Shown here: one piece after another, positions 24,356-35,445 of the stretch
Numbering within the stretch: the stretch's first letter is position 1
How the letters are laid out: each line of letters begins with the position of its first letter
Assembly: GCF_000377945.1 (NCBI RefSeq)
Contig: NZ_KB898926.1
Span: 43,841 to 107,840, forward strand
DNA length: 64,000 nucleotides
Direction: 5' to 3'
Source: Thioalkalivibrio sulfidiphilus
GTDB taxonomy: Bacteria > Pseudomonadota > Gammaproteobacteria > Ectothiorhodospirales > Ectothiorhodospiraceae
Translations under genes and position numbers: made by a program
The notes under the pieces: generated by a model
Databases searched by the model: none
Told to the model about the DNA's origin: nothing
What the model saw: the letters and a program-made list of their open reading frames with translations, nothing else

Positions 24356-25435
24356 TCAAAGCAAATCCAGCACCCGTTCCAGGGCGCCGACCTGGTGGTC
24401 CAGCCAGCGGCGGGCGGCCTGCGCCTGGCGGCGTGCCTGTGCCAGGTCGCCGAGCAGGGCCTCCGCCCGGGCGGCCAGGGTCTCGACGCTGTCGGCCCGA
24501 GTGACCACGCCGGCCAGGACCGCGGCACGGACCAGGGGGTCACGGCCGTCATGGGGGCCCAGCAGCACGGGAACCCCGTGCTGCAGGGGGGTGATCAGGT
24601 CCGGGGCCTGCATCTCTGCCACCAGGCTGCCGCCGGGGATGACCAGGTCGGCGCAGGGGTAGAGGGCGGTGCGGGTTTCGGTGTCCTCCACGTAGTAGAC
24701 CCGGTTCTTGCGCGGCACGTAGGAGGTCATCAGCCGGTTGTGGCGGATGATGGGCAGGCTGTACTTGATGGCGTCCCGGTAGACGGGCTCGTGGCGGGCC
24801 GGGTCCCGGGGCGCCAGGATCATGATGGCGGTCTGCCGGCGCAGCAGTTCGAACAGCACGCCGAAGGCCACCGCCTCCTCGCCGGGGCCGGTGTCCGGCA
24901 CGTAGAACACCCGGTGCTCCCGTTCCCGGTATTCCCTGAAGCGTTCGCACAGGTCTTCGCTGCGCTCCGGCAGTTCGGGCAGTGCGTCAAGGCTCGCAGT
25001 GGGGTCGCCGGTGAGGCGGGCCCCGGGCAGCAGCCCAGCGGCGGCCTCGTCGGACACGGTGACCAAGCGGCAGCCGGTACCGGCCACCTCGCCGCTGCGG
25101 GCATTGATCCACACCCGGTCGGCGGGGCCGGCGGCCACCAGGTCAAAGCGATTGTCTGCATCGCCCAGCACGATCAGGCGGGCGGCCTTGAGCCTCTCCA
25201 GGCGTTTGCGGTCGGCGCCGTGTTCACGGGGCAGGTGCACGTGGGGGCGCGCACCCTGGTAGGGGGTCTCACCCACCACGCCCAGGGCCAGTGAACCGAA
25301 GCGGGACGCAAGGGCGTTCAGCAGGGTCTCCGCCGCATCCAGGTCCGGTGCCGTGCCCAGCACCAGGGTGCGCCCCACCAAATCAGCGGGCACGCGGCCG
25401 GCACTGAACAGTCCCGCGAGTCTGGCGATGGGCAT
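24356..25435 (-). CDS. KdtA-like (Kdo transferase-type) glycosyltransferase
   Basis: This 359-aa protein has a C-terminal half resembling 3-deoxy-D-manno-octulosonate transferases. VYYVEDTETRTALYPCADLV is followed by IPGGSLVAEMQAPDLITPLQ and GVPVLLGPH, matching the GGS...EP..G.PVLFGPH region of KdtA. It is shorter than typical KdtA (about 420 aa) and lacks its N-terminal membrane anchor, so it is not a standard WaaA. The start at 25435 is chosen because CAGGAG precedes it; an ATG at 25456 is too close to that site. It sits 75 bp downstream of pgi on the same strand. A role in surface glycan synthesis is inferred. Confidence 0.6.
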   Translation of the reverse strand: MPIARLAGLFSAGRVPADLVGRTLVLGTAPDLDAAETLLNALASRFGSLALGVVGETPYQGARPHVHLPREHGADRKRLERLKAARLIVLGDADNRFDLVAAGPADRVWINARSGEVAGTGCRLVTVSDEAAAGLLPGARLTGDPTASLDALPELPERSEDLCERFREYREREHRVFYVPDTGPGEEAVAFGVLFELLRRQTAIMILAPRDPARHEPVYRDAIKYSLPIIRHNRLMTSYVPRKNRVYYVEDTETRTALYPCADLVIPGGSLVAEMQAPDLITPLQHGVPVLLGPHDGRDPLVRAAVLAGVVTRADSVETLAARAEALLGDLAQARRQAQAARRWLDHQVGALERVLDLL

Positions 25436-25510
25436 GGCAGGCGCTCCTGGAGACAATCGAAAGCGCGCAAGTATAGCCCGGCGCCCGGACGGGATTAACC
25501 CGCAGGGTGA

Positions 25511-27163
<1,653 letters not shown>

Positions 27164-27195
27164 GGTTCCTGACTCGTCTCGCATGGGTAAAAGCA

Positions 27196-27298
27196 TTCAA
27201 CGCAAAGACGCGAAGTCGCAGAGGACGCAAAGATGCTTGAGAGGGTTTTATACATGACTTTCTTCGCGTGCTTTGCGTCTCTGCGCCTTTGCGTTGAA
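27196..27298. repeat. Inverted repeat of CGCAAAG/CGCAGAG type between zwf and pgi
   Basis: The right arm TTCAACGCAAAGGCGCAGAG... (read on the minus strand from 27298) pairs with the left arm starting at 27196. The left arm carries a 9-bp insertion. A TTCGCGTG segment just inside the right arm can pair with part of that insertion. No coding potential. It belongs to the same family as the repeats at 28824, 51226 and 60076. Confidence 0.85.
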
Positions 27299-27307
27299 GC
27301 GCTTGAT

Positions 27308-28789
27308 TTAATCCGCATCCACCGAATCCCGCCAGCGCTGGTCGTCGCGGTCGAACAGGCGGTTGGCCTCCTGGGGGCCCCAGCTGCCGGCGGGGTAGGT
27401 GTGGATGAAGTCGCGCTCCACGGCCCAGAGCTTGAGCACCGGGTCCACCACCCGCCAGGCCCATTCCACCTCGTCGTAGCGCAGGAATAAAGCGTGGTCG
27501 CCGTCGATCACGTCCAGCAGGAGGGCCTCGTAGGCATCCAGCTTCACCTCGTCGGCGCGGCAGTAGCTGGCGTCCAGCTGGGTGGTGCGGGAGCGCAGCT
27601 CCAGGCCGGTCTGCTTGACCTGCATCTCGATGCGCAGGCATTCGTCCGGCTGGATGCCCATGAGGATCCAGTTGGGCTTGAGGCTCTCGATGGCGGTCTC
27701 GCGGAACAGCTGCTGGGGCGGGTGCTTGAAGCGGATGCTCACCATGGAGCTGTTGCGCTCCATGGCCTTGCCGGTGCGCAGGTAGAAGGGCACGTTGCGC
27801 CAGCGCCAGTTGTCGATGTAGAGCTTGAGCGCCGCGAAGGTCTCGGTGGTGCTGTTGGCCGGCACGCCCCTCTCCTCCAGGTAGCCGGGGAGCTTCTCGC
27901 CGCCCCGCTGCCCGCGGGTGTACTGGGCGCGGAAGGCGTGGGCATGCACGGCGCTCTGGGGGATGGGGCGGATGGAGCGCAGCACCTTCACCTTCTCGTC
28001 GCGCAGGGCCTCGCCGTCCAGCAGCGCCGGCGGTTCCATGGCCACCAGGGTGAGCATCTGCAGCAGGTGGCTCTGGATCATGTCGCGCAGGGCGCCGGCC
28101 CCGTCGTAGTAATCGGCGCGCCCCTCGATGCCCCGGGCCTCGGCGTGGGAGATCTGCACGTGGTCGATGTAGTTGCGGTTCCACAGGGGTTCCAGCAGCA
28201 GGTTGGCGAAGCGGAACACCAGGATGTTCTGGATGGTGCCCTTGCCCAGGTAGTGGTCGATGCGAAAGATCTGCTCCTCGGTGAAGTGCCGGTGCAGCCG
28301 GTCGTCCAGGATCTGTGCGCTCTCCAGGTCGTAGCCGAAGGGCTTTTCCACCACCAGGCGCCGCCAGCCGTTGGTCTGCTTGTGCAGGCCCACCTTGGCC
28401 AGGTTCGCGCTCACGGTGCCGAACTCCGCCGGGCGGATGGCCATGTAGAAGATCACGTTCTCCGGCAGTTCGGTGCTGTGCTCGATGCGTTCGCGCAGGG
28501 CCTGGTAGGTGGCCTTGTCGTTGAGATCGCCGGGGCTGAAATAGAGGCGCTCGCGAAAGCGCTTGAACACCGCCTTGTCCAGGCCGCCGTTGCGCGCCCT
28601 TGGAGCGAGGGTTTCTTCCACCTCGCGGCGCCAGGCCTCGTCATCCCAGTCGCGCCGGCCCACGCCCAGCACCACCGCCTTGTCCGGCAGCCGGCCCGCC
28701 TCTTCCAGGTGATACAGGGCGGGCAGCAGCTTGTTCTGTGCCAGGTTGCCCGTGGCGCCGAAGATCACGAAGGTGCAGGCGTCGGTCAT
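27308..28789 (-). CDS. zwf: Glucose-6-phosphate 1-dehydrogenase
   Basis: Zwf (493 aa) oxidises glucose-6-phosphate to 6-phosphogluconolactone with NADP. The N-terminal nucleotide-binding motif [15 protein letters not shown] and the catalytic [13 protein letters not shown] (active-site His near residue 180) are both present, and the length is normal. It lies between pgi and the 6-phosphogluconate dehydrogenase, separated from both by inverted repeats rather than by terminators. Confidence 0.97.
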   Translation of the reverse strand: MTDACTFVIFGATGNLAQNKLLPALYHLEEAGRLPDKAVVLGVGRRDWDDEAWRREVEETLAPRARNGGLDKAVFKRFRERLYFSPGDLNDKATYQALRERIEHSTELPENVIFYMAIRPAEFGTVSANLAKVGLHKQTNGWRRLVVEKPFGYDLESAQILDDRLHRHFTEEQIFRIDHYLGKGTIQNILVFRFANLLLEPLWNRNYIDHVQISHAEARGIEGRADYYDGAGALRDMIQSHLLQMLTLVAMEPPALLDGEALRDEKVKVLRSIRPIPQSAVHAHAFRAQYTRGQRGGEKLPGYLEERGVPANSTTETFAALKLYIDNWRWRNVPFYLRTGKAMERNSSMVSIRFKHPPQQLFRETAIESLKPNWILMGIQPDECLRIEMQVKQTGLELRSRTTQLDASYCRADEVKLDAYEALLLDVIDGDHALFLRYDEVEWAWRVVDPVLKLWAVERDFIHTYPAGSWGPQEANRLFDRDDQRWRDSVDAD

Positions 28790-28823
28790 GGTCCGGATTC
28801 CGTGGTCACTTCATCAAAAGCTT

Positions 28824-28987
28824 GCCGCAGAGACGCAAAGGCGCGGAGAAAATGCAAAATCTGGACAGGATTGACATGATGATGAACAAAGGCGAATGAG
28901 CGCCAGCAGGTTTGCCTGTCCTGTGCATCCTGGAAAATCCTGTCAATCCTGTCCATTGATGTGCTCTGCGCCTCGGCGTCTCTGCGG
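28824..28987. repeat. Nested inverted repeat between the 6-phosphogluconate dehydrogenase gene and zwf
   Basis: The outer arms are CCGCAGAGACGCAAAGGCGC at the left and its near-complement CTCTGCGCCTCGGCGTCTCTGCGG at the right. Nested inside is a perfect 14-bp inverted repeat, GGACAGGATTGACA (28863-28876) with TGTCAATCCTGTCC (28941-28954), plus a further TCCTG-rich string. Two different repeat families are thus combined in one gap. Confidence 0.88.
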
Positions 28988-29003
28988 CGGAAGTTCAAAG
29001 GGT

Positions 29004-29912
29004 TTATTTCTTTTCCACCGCATGGCCGCCGAAGGCATTGCGCATCATGGCCAGCACCCGGTTGCCGTAGCCCTCGGCGTCCTGGCTGGCGAAGCGCATG
29101 GCCAGCGCCATGGAGATCACCGGCGCGGCCACGCCCTGGTCGATGGCCTCCTTGGCGGTCCAGCGTCCCTCGCCGGAATCGGCCACCACCGGCGCGATGT
29201 CCGCAAGCACCTGGTCCTGCGCCAGGGTGTCGGCGGTCAGATCCAGCAGCCAGCTGCGCACCACGGAGCCGTGACGCCAGAGTTCGGCGATCTGGGCCAG
29301 GTCCAGGTTGTAGGCCTGTTTGCCCTTGAGCAGGGCGAAGCCCTCGGCGAAGGCCTGCATCATGCCGTACTCGATGCCGTTGTGGATCATTTTGGTGAAG
29401 TGCCCGGCGCCCGCCGGTCCCACGTGGGCCCAGCCGCGATCCGGCGCGGGGGCCAGCGCCTTCAGCGCCGGTTCGATGGCGCGCACGGCGCGCTCGCTGC
29501 CACCCACCATCAGGCAGTAGCCGTTGTCCAGGCCCCAGATGCCGCCGGAGGTGCCGGCATCCACGAACTCGATGTCGTGATCCGCCAGGCGCCGGGCGCG
29601 GTGTTCGCTGTCGTGGTAATTGGCGTTGCCGCCGTCCACCACCACGTCGCCCGGGTCCAGCAGCGGGATCAGTTCGTCCAGGTGCGACTCGGTGGCCGAG
29701 CCCGCCGGCAGCATCAGCCACACCACCCGGGGGGCGTCCAGGCGCGCCACCGCGTCGGCCAGGTTGTCGGCGACGATCAGTCCGTCTTCCTCGGCCAGTT
29801 GCTCGGCCACGGCGCGGGTGCGGTTGAAGCCCACCACCTGGATGCCGCCGCGCAGCAGACGCCGCGCCATGTTGCCGCCCATGCGGCCCAGTCCCACCAT
29901 TGCCATGCGCAT
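29004..29912 (-). CDS. 6-phosphogluconate dehydrogenase, short (NAD-type)
   Basis: This 302-aa enzyme decarboxylates 6-phosphogluconate to ribulose-5-phosphate. It has the Rossmann motif VGLGRMGGNMARRLL, the substrate motif DAGTSGGIWGL and the catalytic GAGHFTKMIHNGIEYGMMQA. The short length and lack of the long C-terminal tail fit the GntZ/YqeC-like NAD-dependent class rather than E. coli Gnd (468 aa). The ATG at 29912 follows GAGGTG; the upstream ATG at 29942 is less likely. It is divergent from glgA. Confidence 0.92.
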   Translation of the reverse strand: MRMAMVGLGRMGGNMARRLLRGGIQVVGFNRTRAVAEQLAEEDGLIVADNLADAVARLDAPRVVWLMLPAGSATESHLDELIPLLDPGDVVVDGGNANYHDSEHRARRLADHDIEFVDAGTSGGIWGLDNGYCLMVGGSERAVRAIEPALKALAPAPDRGWAHVGPAGAGHFTKMIHNGIEYGMMQAFAEGFALLKGKQAYNLDLAQIAELWRHGSVVRSWLLDLTADTLAQDQVLADIAPVVADSGEGRWTAKEAIDQGVAAPVISMALAMRFASQDAEGYGNRVLAMMRNAFGGHAVEKK

Positions 29913-30007
29913 GTGTGCACCTCGTCCGGGTTTCTTTATCATGAGCCTACACCATTGCCTGTTACGCTATCGATCCAGTCACCCCGCACCGGGAGTCTCC
30001 GCCATCC

Positions 30008-31459
30008 ATGCGCATCCTGTTCGCCAGTAGTGAGGTTCATCCCCTGATCAAGACCGGTGGACTGGCCGATGTCAGCGCCAGTCTGCCCCAGGCCCTCAAG
30101 CGCCTGCGCCATGATGTGCGCGTGGTCATGCCCGCCTACGGCTCGGTCCTGGACAAGGCGGGTGATCTGGAACAGGTGGCCACCTTGCAGCTGCCAGGTT
30201 TCCCTGACGATGCCGTGACCCTGCTCTCCGGTACCCTGCCGGGCAGCCGTGTGCCCCTGTGGCTGGTGGACGCACCGCGCCTGTTCCGGCGCGCCGGCGA
30301 TCCCTACCGCGCCCCGAACGGCCACGACTGGCAGGACAACTACCTGCGCTTCGGCCTGTTCGCGCGCCTGATCGAACATCTGGCACTGGACCGCGCCGGA
30401 CTCGAGTGGCGCCCCGATGTGGTGCATTGCAACGACTGGCAGGCGGGTCTCGCGCCCCTGATGCTGTCCATGCATGAATCACGCCCGGCCACCGTGTTCA
30501 CCATCCACAACCTGGCCTACCAGGGGCTGTTCCCGCGCCATGCCTTCGATGCCCTGAACCTGCCGCCGCATCTCTGGCATTACCAGGGCCTGGAGTTTCA
30601 CGGCAAGCTGTCCTTCATCAAGGGTGGCATCGGTTTCGCCGACCATATCACCACGGTAAGCCCCACCTACGCCCGGGAGATCCTCACTCCCCAGCAGGGC
30701 TTCGGCCTGGACGGCCTGCTCAATCATCGCGCCGGGGTGCTCACGGGTATTCTCAACGGCGTGGATTACAGGGAATGGGATCCGGGCAAGGACAAACACC
30801 TGGTGGCCCGCTACAGCGCCGATGACCTGTCCGGCAAGGCGCGCTGCAAGGCGGCCCTGCAGCATCATTTCAAGCTGCCCTGCCACAGCGGCATTCCGCT
30901 GCTGGGCCACGTGGGGCGCATGGTGGCGCAAAAGGGGGTGGACCTGCTGCTCAAGGCCGCCGAGCCGCTGCTGGCCGCCGGCGAGGCGCAGCTGGTGGTG
31001 GTGGGTTCCGGGGATGCGGCCCTGGAGCAGACCGCCCGGAACCTGGCGCAACGCTACCCCGAGCACATGGGTCTGCACATCGGTTACAGCGAGCCGCTGG
31101 CCCACCAGCTGGAGGCCGGGGCGGACATCTTCGTCATGCCCTCGCGCTTCGAGCCCTGCGGGCTGAACCAGATGTACAGCCTGCGCTACGGCACCGTGCC
31201 GGTGGTGCGCAACACCGGCGGGCTGGCGGACACCGTGGTGGATGCCGATCCCGAACACCTGGAGGCTGGGGATGCCACCGGCATCCAGTTCGACGAGGCC
31301 ACGTCCCAGGCCCTGGCCGATGCCCTGGCCCGCGCCCTCGCCCTGTACCACGATCCGGCGTGCTGGAAGCGCCTGATGCTGGCCGGCATGGCCCAGGATT
31401 TCAGCTGGGGGCGCAGCGCAGAGGCCTACCTGGCGCTCTACAAGGACCTGGTGTCCTGA
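30008..31459 (+). CDS. glgA: Glycogen synthase
   Basis: GlgA (483 aa, family GT5) elongates alpha-1,4-glucan from ADP-glucose. The ADP-glucose-binding KTGGLADV lies at residues 15-22, and the C-terminal domain carries the ESRFEPCGLNQ-like motif (SRFEPCGLNQMYSLRYG). GGGAG lies 15 nt before the ATG. It is transcribed away from the pentose-phosphate genes, and no other glycogen gene is adjacent. Confidence 0.96.
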   Translation: MRILFASSEVHPLIKTGGLADVSASLPQALKRLRHDVRVVMPAYGSVLDKAGDLEQVATLQLPGFPDDAVTLLSGTLPGSRVPLWLVDAPRLFRRAGDPYRAPNGHDWQDNYLRFGLFARLIEHLALDRAGLEWRPDVVHCNDWQAGLAPLMLSMHESRPATVFTIHNLAYQGLFPRHAFDALNLPPHLWHYQGLEFHGKLSFIKGGIGFADHITTVSPTYAREILTPQQGFGLDGLLNHRAGVLTGILNGVDYREWDPGKDKHLVARYSADDLSGKARCKAALQHHFKLPCHSGIPLLGHVGRMVAQKGVDLLLKAAEPLLAAGEAQLVVVGSGDAALEQTARNLAQRYPEHMGLHIGYSEPLAHQLEAGADIFVMPSRFEPCGLNQMYSLRYGTVPVVRNTGGLADTVVDADPEHLEAGDATGIQFDEATSQALADALARALALYHDPACWKRLMLAGMAQDFSWGRSAEAYLALYKDLVS

Positions 31460-31485
31460 CGAGAGGTGGGGTTTGCGGGTATAAT
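31456..31485 (+). promoter_or_regulatory. Candidate sigma70 promoter of ppc
   Basis: A perfect -10 box TATAAT (31480-31485) is preceded at 18 bp by CTGACG (31456-31461, 4 of 6 matches to the -35 consensus). It overlaps the glgA stop codon and lies 114 bp before the ppc start. Confidence 0.65.
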
Positions 31486-31598
31486 GCCCGGCTGATCCAC
31501 GCCAAGCGGTCCGTTCCCAGCCGACTCCCCGCCGTGCCACTGGGCCTTGCGCCACAGCGGCACGGGACGTCGCGCCTCGGGCGGCCGCGCGATCCCCT

Positions 31599-34442
31599 AT
31601 GAAAGAAAACCAGTTGATGCCCGCCAATCTGCCGCCCCGGGACAAGGAACTCCGCGCCCGGGTCAAACTGTTCGGCAACCTGCTCGGCAAGGTGCTCAAG
31701 CGCCTGGAGGGGCGACGCGCCCTGGCCGCCGTGGAGACCCTGCGCAAGGGCTTCATCGCCCTGCGCAAGCAGGACGATCCCGCCAAGCGCGCCAAGCTCA
31801 TGGCCTTCATCGACAAGCTGGACGCCGACAGCCTGGAGCTGATCATCCGCGCCTTCAGCACCTACTTCAGCCTGGCCAACATCGCCGAGGAGGATTTCCT
31901 CTACCGGGAGCGTCGCCGCCAGGTGAGCGAGGGCGGTCCCCTGTGGGTGGGTTCCTTCGACCACACCCTGCGCCAGCTGTATGAGCAGGGCATCCCGGCG
32001 GACAGCCTGCAGCAGCTGCTGGACCAGCTGGCCTACGTCCCCGTGTTCACCGCCCATCCCACCGAGGCCCGCCGGCGCACGGTGATGGAGGCCCAGCGGC
32101 GCATCTTCCTGGCCGCCGACCGGCTCAACGACCGGCGCCTGGGGCGCGAGGAACGCGAGGAAGCGACCCAGGAGCTGGAGACCCGCATCCAGGTGCTCTG
32201 GCGCACCAACGAGGTGCGCGTCAAGAAGCCCCAGGTGCAGGACGAGATCAAGTACGGTCTGTTCTACTTCGAGGAGAGCCTGTTCGAGGCGGTGCCCATC
32301 ACCTACCGCTTCCTGGAGAAGGCCATCCGCCGCACCTATGGCAACGACGAGGCCGGCAATCCCCGGGTGCGGGTGCCGAGCTTTCTGCGCTTCGGCTCCT
32401 GGATCGGCGGTGACCGGGACGGCAACCCCAACGTCACGCCCGCGGTCACCGAGCTGGCCTGCCGCCTGGCCATGGAGCAGGTGCTGTCCGAATACCTGCG
32501 CCGGGTCAGCGCCCTGCGCCACGAGCTGACCCATTCCCTGTACATGTGCCAGCCCTCCGAGGCCTTTCTGGAGAGCCTGGAGCGGGACAGCAACATCGCC
32601 ACCGCCGTGTTCCGGGGCAGTGCCGACCGCTTCGAGACCGAGCCCTACCGGCGCAAGCTCTACATCATGCGCTACCGGCTCACGGAGACCCTGAACACCG
32701 TGCGTCGCCGGCTCAACGGCGAGAACGCCGTGCTGCCGGCGAACTCCGCCTATGCCTCGGCCACGGAGATGCTCAACGATCTCAGGCTGATTCACGACTC
32801 CCTGGTGAGCCACGGAGACGCCAACGTGGCCGCCGGCAAGCTCACCGACCTGATCCGCCTGGCGGAGACCTTCGGCTTCCATCTGTTCCACCTGGATATC
32901 CGCCAGGAGTCCACGGTGCACGGCCAGACCGTGGCCGAGATCCTCAAGGTCACCGGCCTCAACGAGGACTACGACGCCCTCTCCGAGCCCGAGCGCGTGG
33001 CCCTGCTGGCACGGCTGGCCGAGGCGGAGGAACTGCCCAGGCTGGACGGGGAGGCGCTGTCCGAGACTGCCCGCGAGACTCTGGAGGTGTTCCACGTGAT
33101 CGGCCGTATGCGCGCCGAGGTGGGGCCCGAGGGCATCGGCACCTACGTGATCTCCATGACCCACGCCGCCTCCCACGTGATGGAGGTGATGTTCCTGGCG
33201 CGCCTGGCCGGCCTGGCTGGGCGCAACGAGGCCGGCGAGTGCTTCTGCCAGATCCGCGTCTCGCCCCTGTTCGAGACCATCGAGGACCTGCGCCACATCG
33301 AGGAGGTGCTGGAGGACCTGCTCACCCAGCCGGTGTACGCGCGCATGCTCAAGGCCTCCGGCAACCTGCAGGAGGTGATGCTGGGCTACTCCGATTCCTG
33401 CAAGGACGGCGGCATCCTGGCCTCCAGCTGGAACCTCTACGAGGCCCAGCAGAAGATCCTGCGCATCACCGGTGCCCACCACGTGGCCTGCCGTCTGTTC
33501 CACGGCCGGGGCGGCACCATTGGTCGGGGCGGCGGCCCCACTCACGAATCCATCCTGGCCCAGCCGCCGGGCACGGTGCATGGTCAGATCAAGTTCACCG
33601 AGCAGGGCGAGGTGCTCTCCTACAAGTATTCCAACGTGGAGACGGCGGTCTACGAGCTGAGCATGGGCGCCACCGGCCTGATCAAGGCCAGCCGCTGCCT
33701 GATCGACAACCCGCCCATGGACCGGCGCGATTATCTGGGCATCATGGACGAGCTGGCGGCCCTGGGCGAGGAGGCCTACCGGGACCTCACCGACCGCACC
33801 GAGGGTGTGCTGGATTACTTCTACGAGATCACCCCGGTGCAGGAGATCGGCCAGCTGAACATCGGCTCGCGTCCCTCCCACCGGCGCAAGGCGGATCGCT
33901 CCAAGAGCTCCATCCGGGCCATTCCCTGGGTGTTCGGCTGGGCCCAGTCCCGCCACACCCTCCCGGCCTGGTACGGCATCGGCACGGCCCTGGAGCGCTG
34001 GCGTCAGAACGACCCGAGTCGCCTGGCCAAGCTGCAGACCATGTACAACGAGTGGCCCTTCTTCCGCTCGCTGCTGTCCAACTGCCAGATGGCGCTGACC
34101 AAGGCGGACATGCGTACCGCCGAGGAATACGCCAAGCTATGCCACGACCCTGAACTGGCGAAACGCGTGTTCGGGCGCATCCGTGATGAATTCGAGCGCA
34201 CCGTCACCCAGGTCCTCAACGTGGCCAACACCCAGACCCTGCTGGACGAGAATCCGACCCTGGCCCTGTCCCTGATGCGCCGCAATCCCTACATGGATCC
34301 CCTGAACCACATCCAGATCACCCTGCTGCGCCGGCACCGTGAACTCCACGAGCGACAGCCGGAGGCGGAACAGGATCCATGGATCAGTCCGCTGCTGCGC
34401 TCCATCAACGCCATCGCGGCGGGGATGCGCAACACGGGGTGA
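31599..34442 (+). CDS. ppc: Phosphoenolpyruvate carboxylase
   Basis: Ppc (947 aa) makes oxaloacetate from phosphoenolpyruvate and bicarbonate, an anaplerotic reaction important in autotrophs. The signatures are VFTAHPTEARRRTVM (catalytic His), SWIGGDRDGNPNVTP, the glycine-rich FHGRGGTIGRGGGPTH and the C-terminal NTG. An ATG at 31617 is an alternative start. The stop codon is followed at once by a purine-rich repeat. Confidence 0.97.
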   Translation: MKENQLMPANLPPRDKELRARVKLFGNLLGKVLKRLEGRRALAAVETLRKGFIALRKQDDPAKRAKLMAFIDKLDADSLELIIRAFSTYFSLANIAEEDFLYRERRRQVSEGGPLWVGSFDHTLRQLYEQGIPADSLQQLLDQLAYVPVFTAHPTEARRRTVMEAQRRIFLAADRLNDRRLGREEREEATQELETRIQVLWRTNEVRVKKPQVQDEIKYGLFYFEESLFEAVPITYRFLEKAIRRTYGNDEAGNPRVRVPSFLRFGSWIGGDRDGNPNVTPAVTELACRLAMEQVLSEYLRRVSALRHELTHSLYMCQPSEAFLESLERDSNIATAVFRGSADRFETEPYRRKLYIMRYRLTETLNTVRRRLNGENAVLPANSAYASATEMLNDLRLIHDSLVSHGDANVAAGKLTDLIRLAETFGFHLFHLDIRQESTVHGQTVAEILKVTGLNEDYDALSEPERVALLARLAEAEELPRLDGEALSETARETLEVFHVIGRMRAEVGPEGIGTYVISMTHAASHVMEVMFLARLAGLAGRNEAGECFCQIRVSPLFETIEDLRHIEEVLEDLLTQPVYARMLKASGNLQEVMLGYSDSCKDGGILASSWNLYEAQQKILRITGAHHVACRLFHGRGGTIGRGGGPTHESILAQPPGTVHGQIKFTEQGEVLSYKYSNVETAVYELSMGATGLIKASRCLIDNPPMDRRDYLGIMDELAALGEEAYRDLTDRTEGVLDYFYEITPVQEIGQLNIGSRPSHRRKADRSKSSIRAIPWVFGWAQSRHTLPAWYGIGTALERWRQNDPSRLAKLQTMYNEWPFFRSLLSNCQMALTKADMRTAEEYAKLCHDPELAKRVFGRIRDEFERTVTQVLNVANTQTLLDENPTLALSLMRRNPYMDPLNHIQITLLRRHRELHERQPEAEQDPWISPLLRSINAIAAGMRNTG

Positions 34443-34547
34443 AGGGGAACTGAAGTGGGAATTGAGAAGTGGGAAGTGAAGTACTGTAGTTCCCACTTCC
34501 CACTTCCCACTTTCCACTTCCCACTTTCCACTTCCCACTTCCCACTT
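34443..34547. repeat. GAAGTGGGAA-type repeats and (CCCACTT)8 heptad array
   Basis: Right after the ppc stop come purine-rich GAAGTGGGAA-like units (34443-34484). They are followed by eight consecutive 7-bp units at 34492-34547, six CCCACTT and two TCCACTT. The purine-rich and pyrimidine-rich halves are complementary and can fold into a long imperfect hairpin. Together with the next palindrome and an unremarkable stretch (34604-34746), this fills the 304-bp gap to the next gene. Confidence 0.93.
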
Positions 34548-34548
34548 C

Positions 34549-34603
34549 GACAAAGGCCGTCTCACTGCGCACCGCTTTGGTGCGCAGTGAGACGGCCTTT
34601 GTC
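34549..34603. repeat. Perfect 25-bp inverted repeat (long hairpin)
   Basis: Arms of exactly 25 bp (34549-34573 and 34579-34603), starting GACAAAGGCCGTCTCACTGC, surround a 5-nt loop GCTTT. It begins one base after the heptad array. It may terminate ppc transcription, though there is no long T-tract, or it may be a REP-like unit. Confidence 0.95.
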
Positions 34604-34746
34604 GTTATCGGTGCGTCATCGGCCTGTTACGGCCGCCGGGCAGGCTGACGGGTGCAGGTACGAAACTTGCTGATCGTCAAGGAACCGCCGGCGTCGATGG
34701 ACGATGCTGGCGGCCACCACAGCAGTGCATCAGAGGGAAACCACGC

Positions 34747-34941
34747 ATGAACGTACAGTCGATCCGTGAAATCGCCAAGGGCCTGGAGATCAAGCCCGGC
34801 AAGCTCAACAAGACCGAGTTGATCCGCACCATCCAGACCACCGAGGGCAACTTCGCCTGCTTCGGCACCGATTATGTGGACAGCTGCGGCCAGCTGGGGT
34901 GTCTGTGGCGGGAGGACTGCCTGAAACCAGGTGGGAAGTAA
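34747..34941 (+). CDS. Small SAP/Rho-N-like domain protein
   Basis: This 64-aa protein has an N-terminal helix-extended loop-helix, MNVQSIREIAKGLEIKPGKL then NKTELIRTIQ, typical of SAP or Rho N-terminal-like DNA/RNA-binding motifs. A short Cys-containing C-terminus follows (FACFGTDYVDSCGQLGCLWR with C-rich spacing). GAGGGAAA precedes the ATG. It is monocistronic between repeats. Nucleic-acid binding is inferred from the fold pattern; the physiological role is unknown. Confidence 0.75.
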   Translation: MNVQSIREIAKGLEIKPGKLNKTELIRTIQTTEGNFACFGTDYVDSCGQLGCLWREDCLKPGGK

Positions 34942-35002
34942 GAACTAGGAAGTGCGAAGTGGGGTTTTGTTCCCACTTCCCAATTCACACTTCCGACTTC
35001 AG
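34942..35002. repeat. GAAGTGGG / CCCACTTC hairpin between convergent genes
   Basis: GAAGTGGG and CCCACTTC are perfect 8-bp arms around GTTTTGTT. Longer imperfect pairing extends outward to the stop codons of the SAP gene and panD. It is the same sequence family as at 34443 and 40320, and may act as a shared terminator. Confidence 0.85.
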
Positions 35003-35383
35003 TTACGCGGCCTGAACCGGGATGTCGCTGCCGGTGCGCACGATGCGGTTGTCCGCGTCCAGGTAGACCAGGCGCGGGTGGAAGCGGGCGGCCTCTTCCC
35101 TGGGCAGCTGGCCGTAGGCGCAGATGATCACCCGGTCGCCGGGGCTCGCCTTGTGGGCGGCGGCGCCGTTGACCGAGATCACCCGGCTGCCGGCCTCGGC
35201 GCGGATGGCATAGGTGGTGAAACGCTCGCCGTTGGCGATGTTGTAGATCTGGATCTGTTCGTAGGGCAGGATGCCGGCGGCGTCCAGAAGATCCCCGTCA
35301 ATGGCGCAGGAACCCTCGTACTCCAGCTCGGAGTGGGTCACGGTGGCCTTGTGAAGCTTGCATTTGAGCAGGGTCAGCAACAT
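35003..35383 (-). CDS. panD: Aspartate 1-decarboxylase
   Basis: PanD (126 aa) makes beta-alanine for pantothenate. The self-cleavage site Gly24-Ser25 is present in YEGSC, where Ser25 becomes the pyruvoyl cofactor. Length and C-terminus are typical. It is the last gene of the minus-strand pcnB-folK-dNK-panB-panC-panD series. Confidence 0.97.
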   Translation of the reverse strand: MLLTLLKCKLHKATVTHSELEYEGSCAIDGDLLDAAGILPYEQIQIYNIANGERFTTYAIRAEAGSRVISVNGAAAHKASPGDRVIICAYGQLPREEAARFHPRLVYLDADNRIVRTGSDIPVQAA

Positions 35384-35445
35384 GTCATATCTCCCGCCGG
35401 GGGCGCGACGCGTGCAATTTGCCGCGGGGGTCACATTATGAGGGA

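Noticed and set aside
31401..33956. An 851-codon open frame antisense to ppc
   Set aside because: It is the complement of conserved ppc sequence. The translation has no recognisable family and arises from GC bias.
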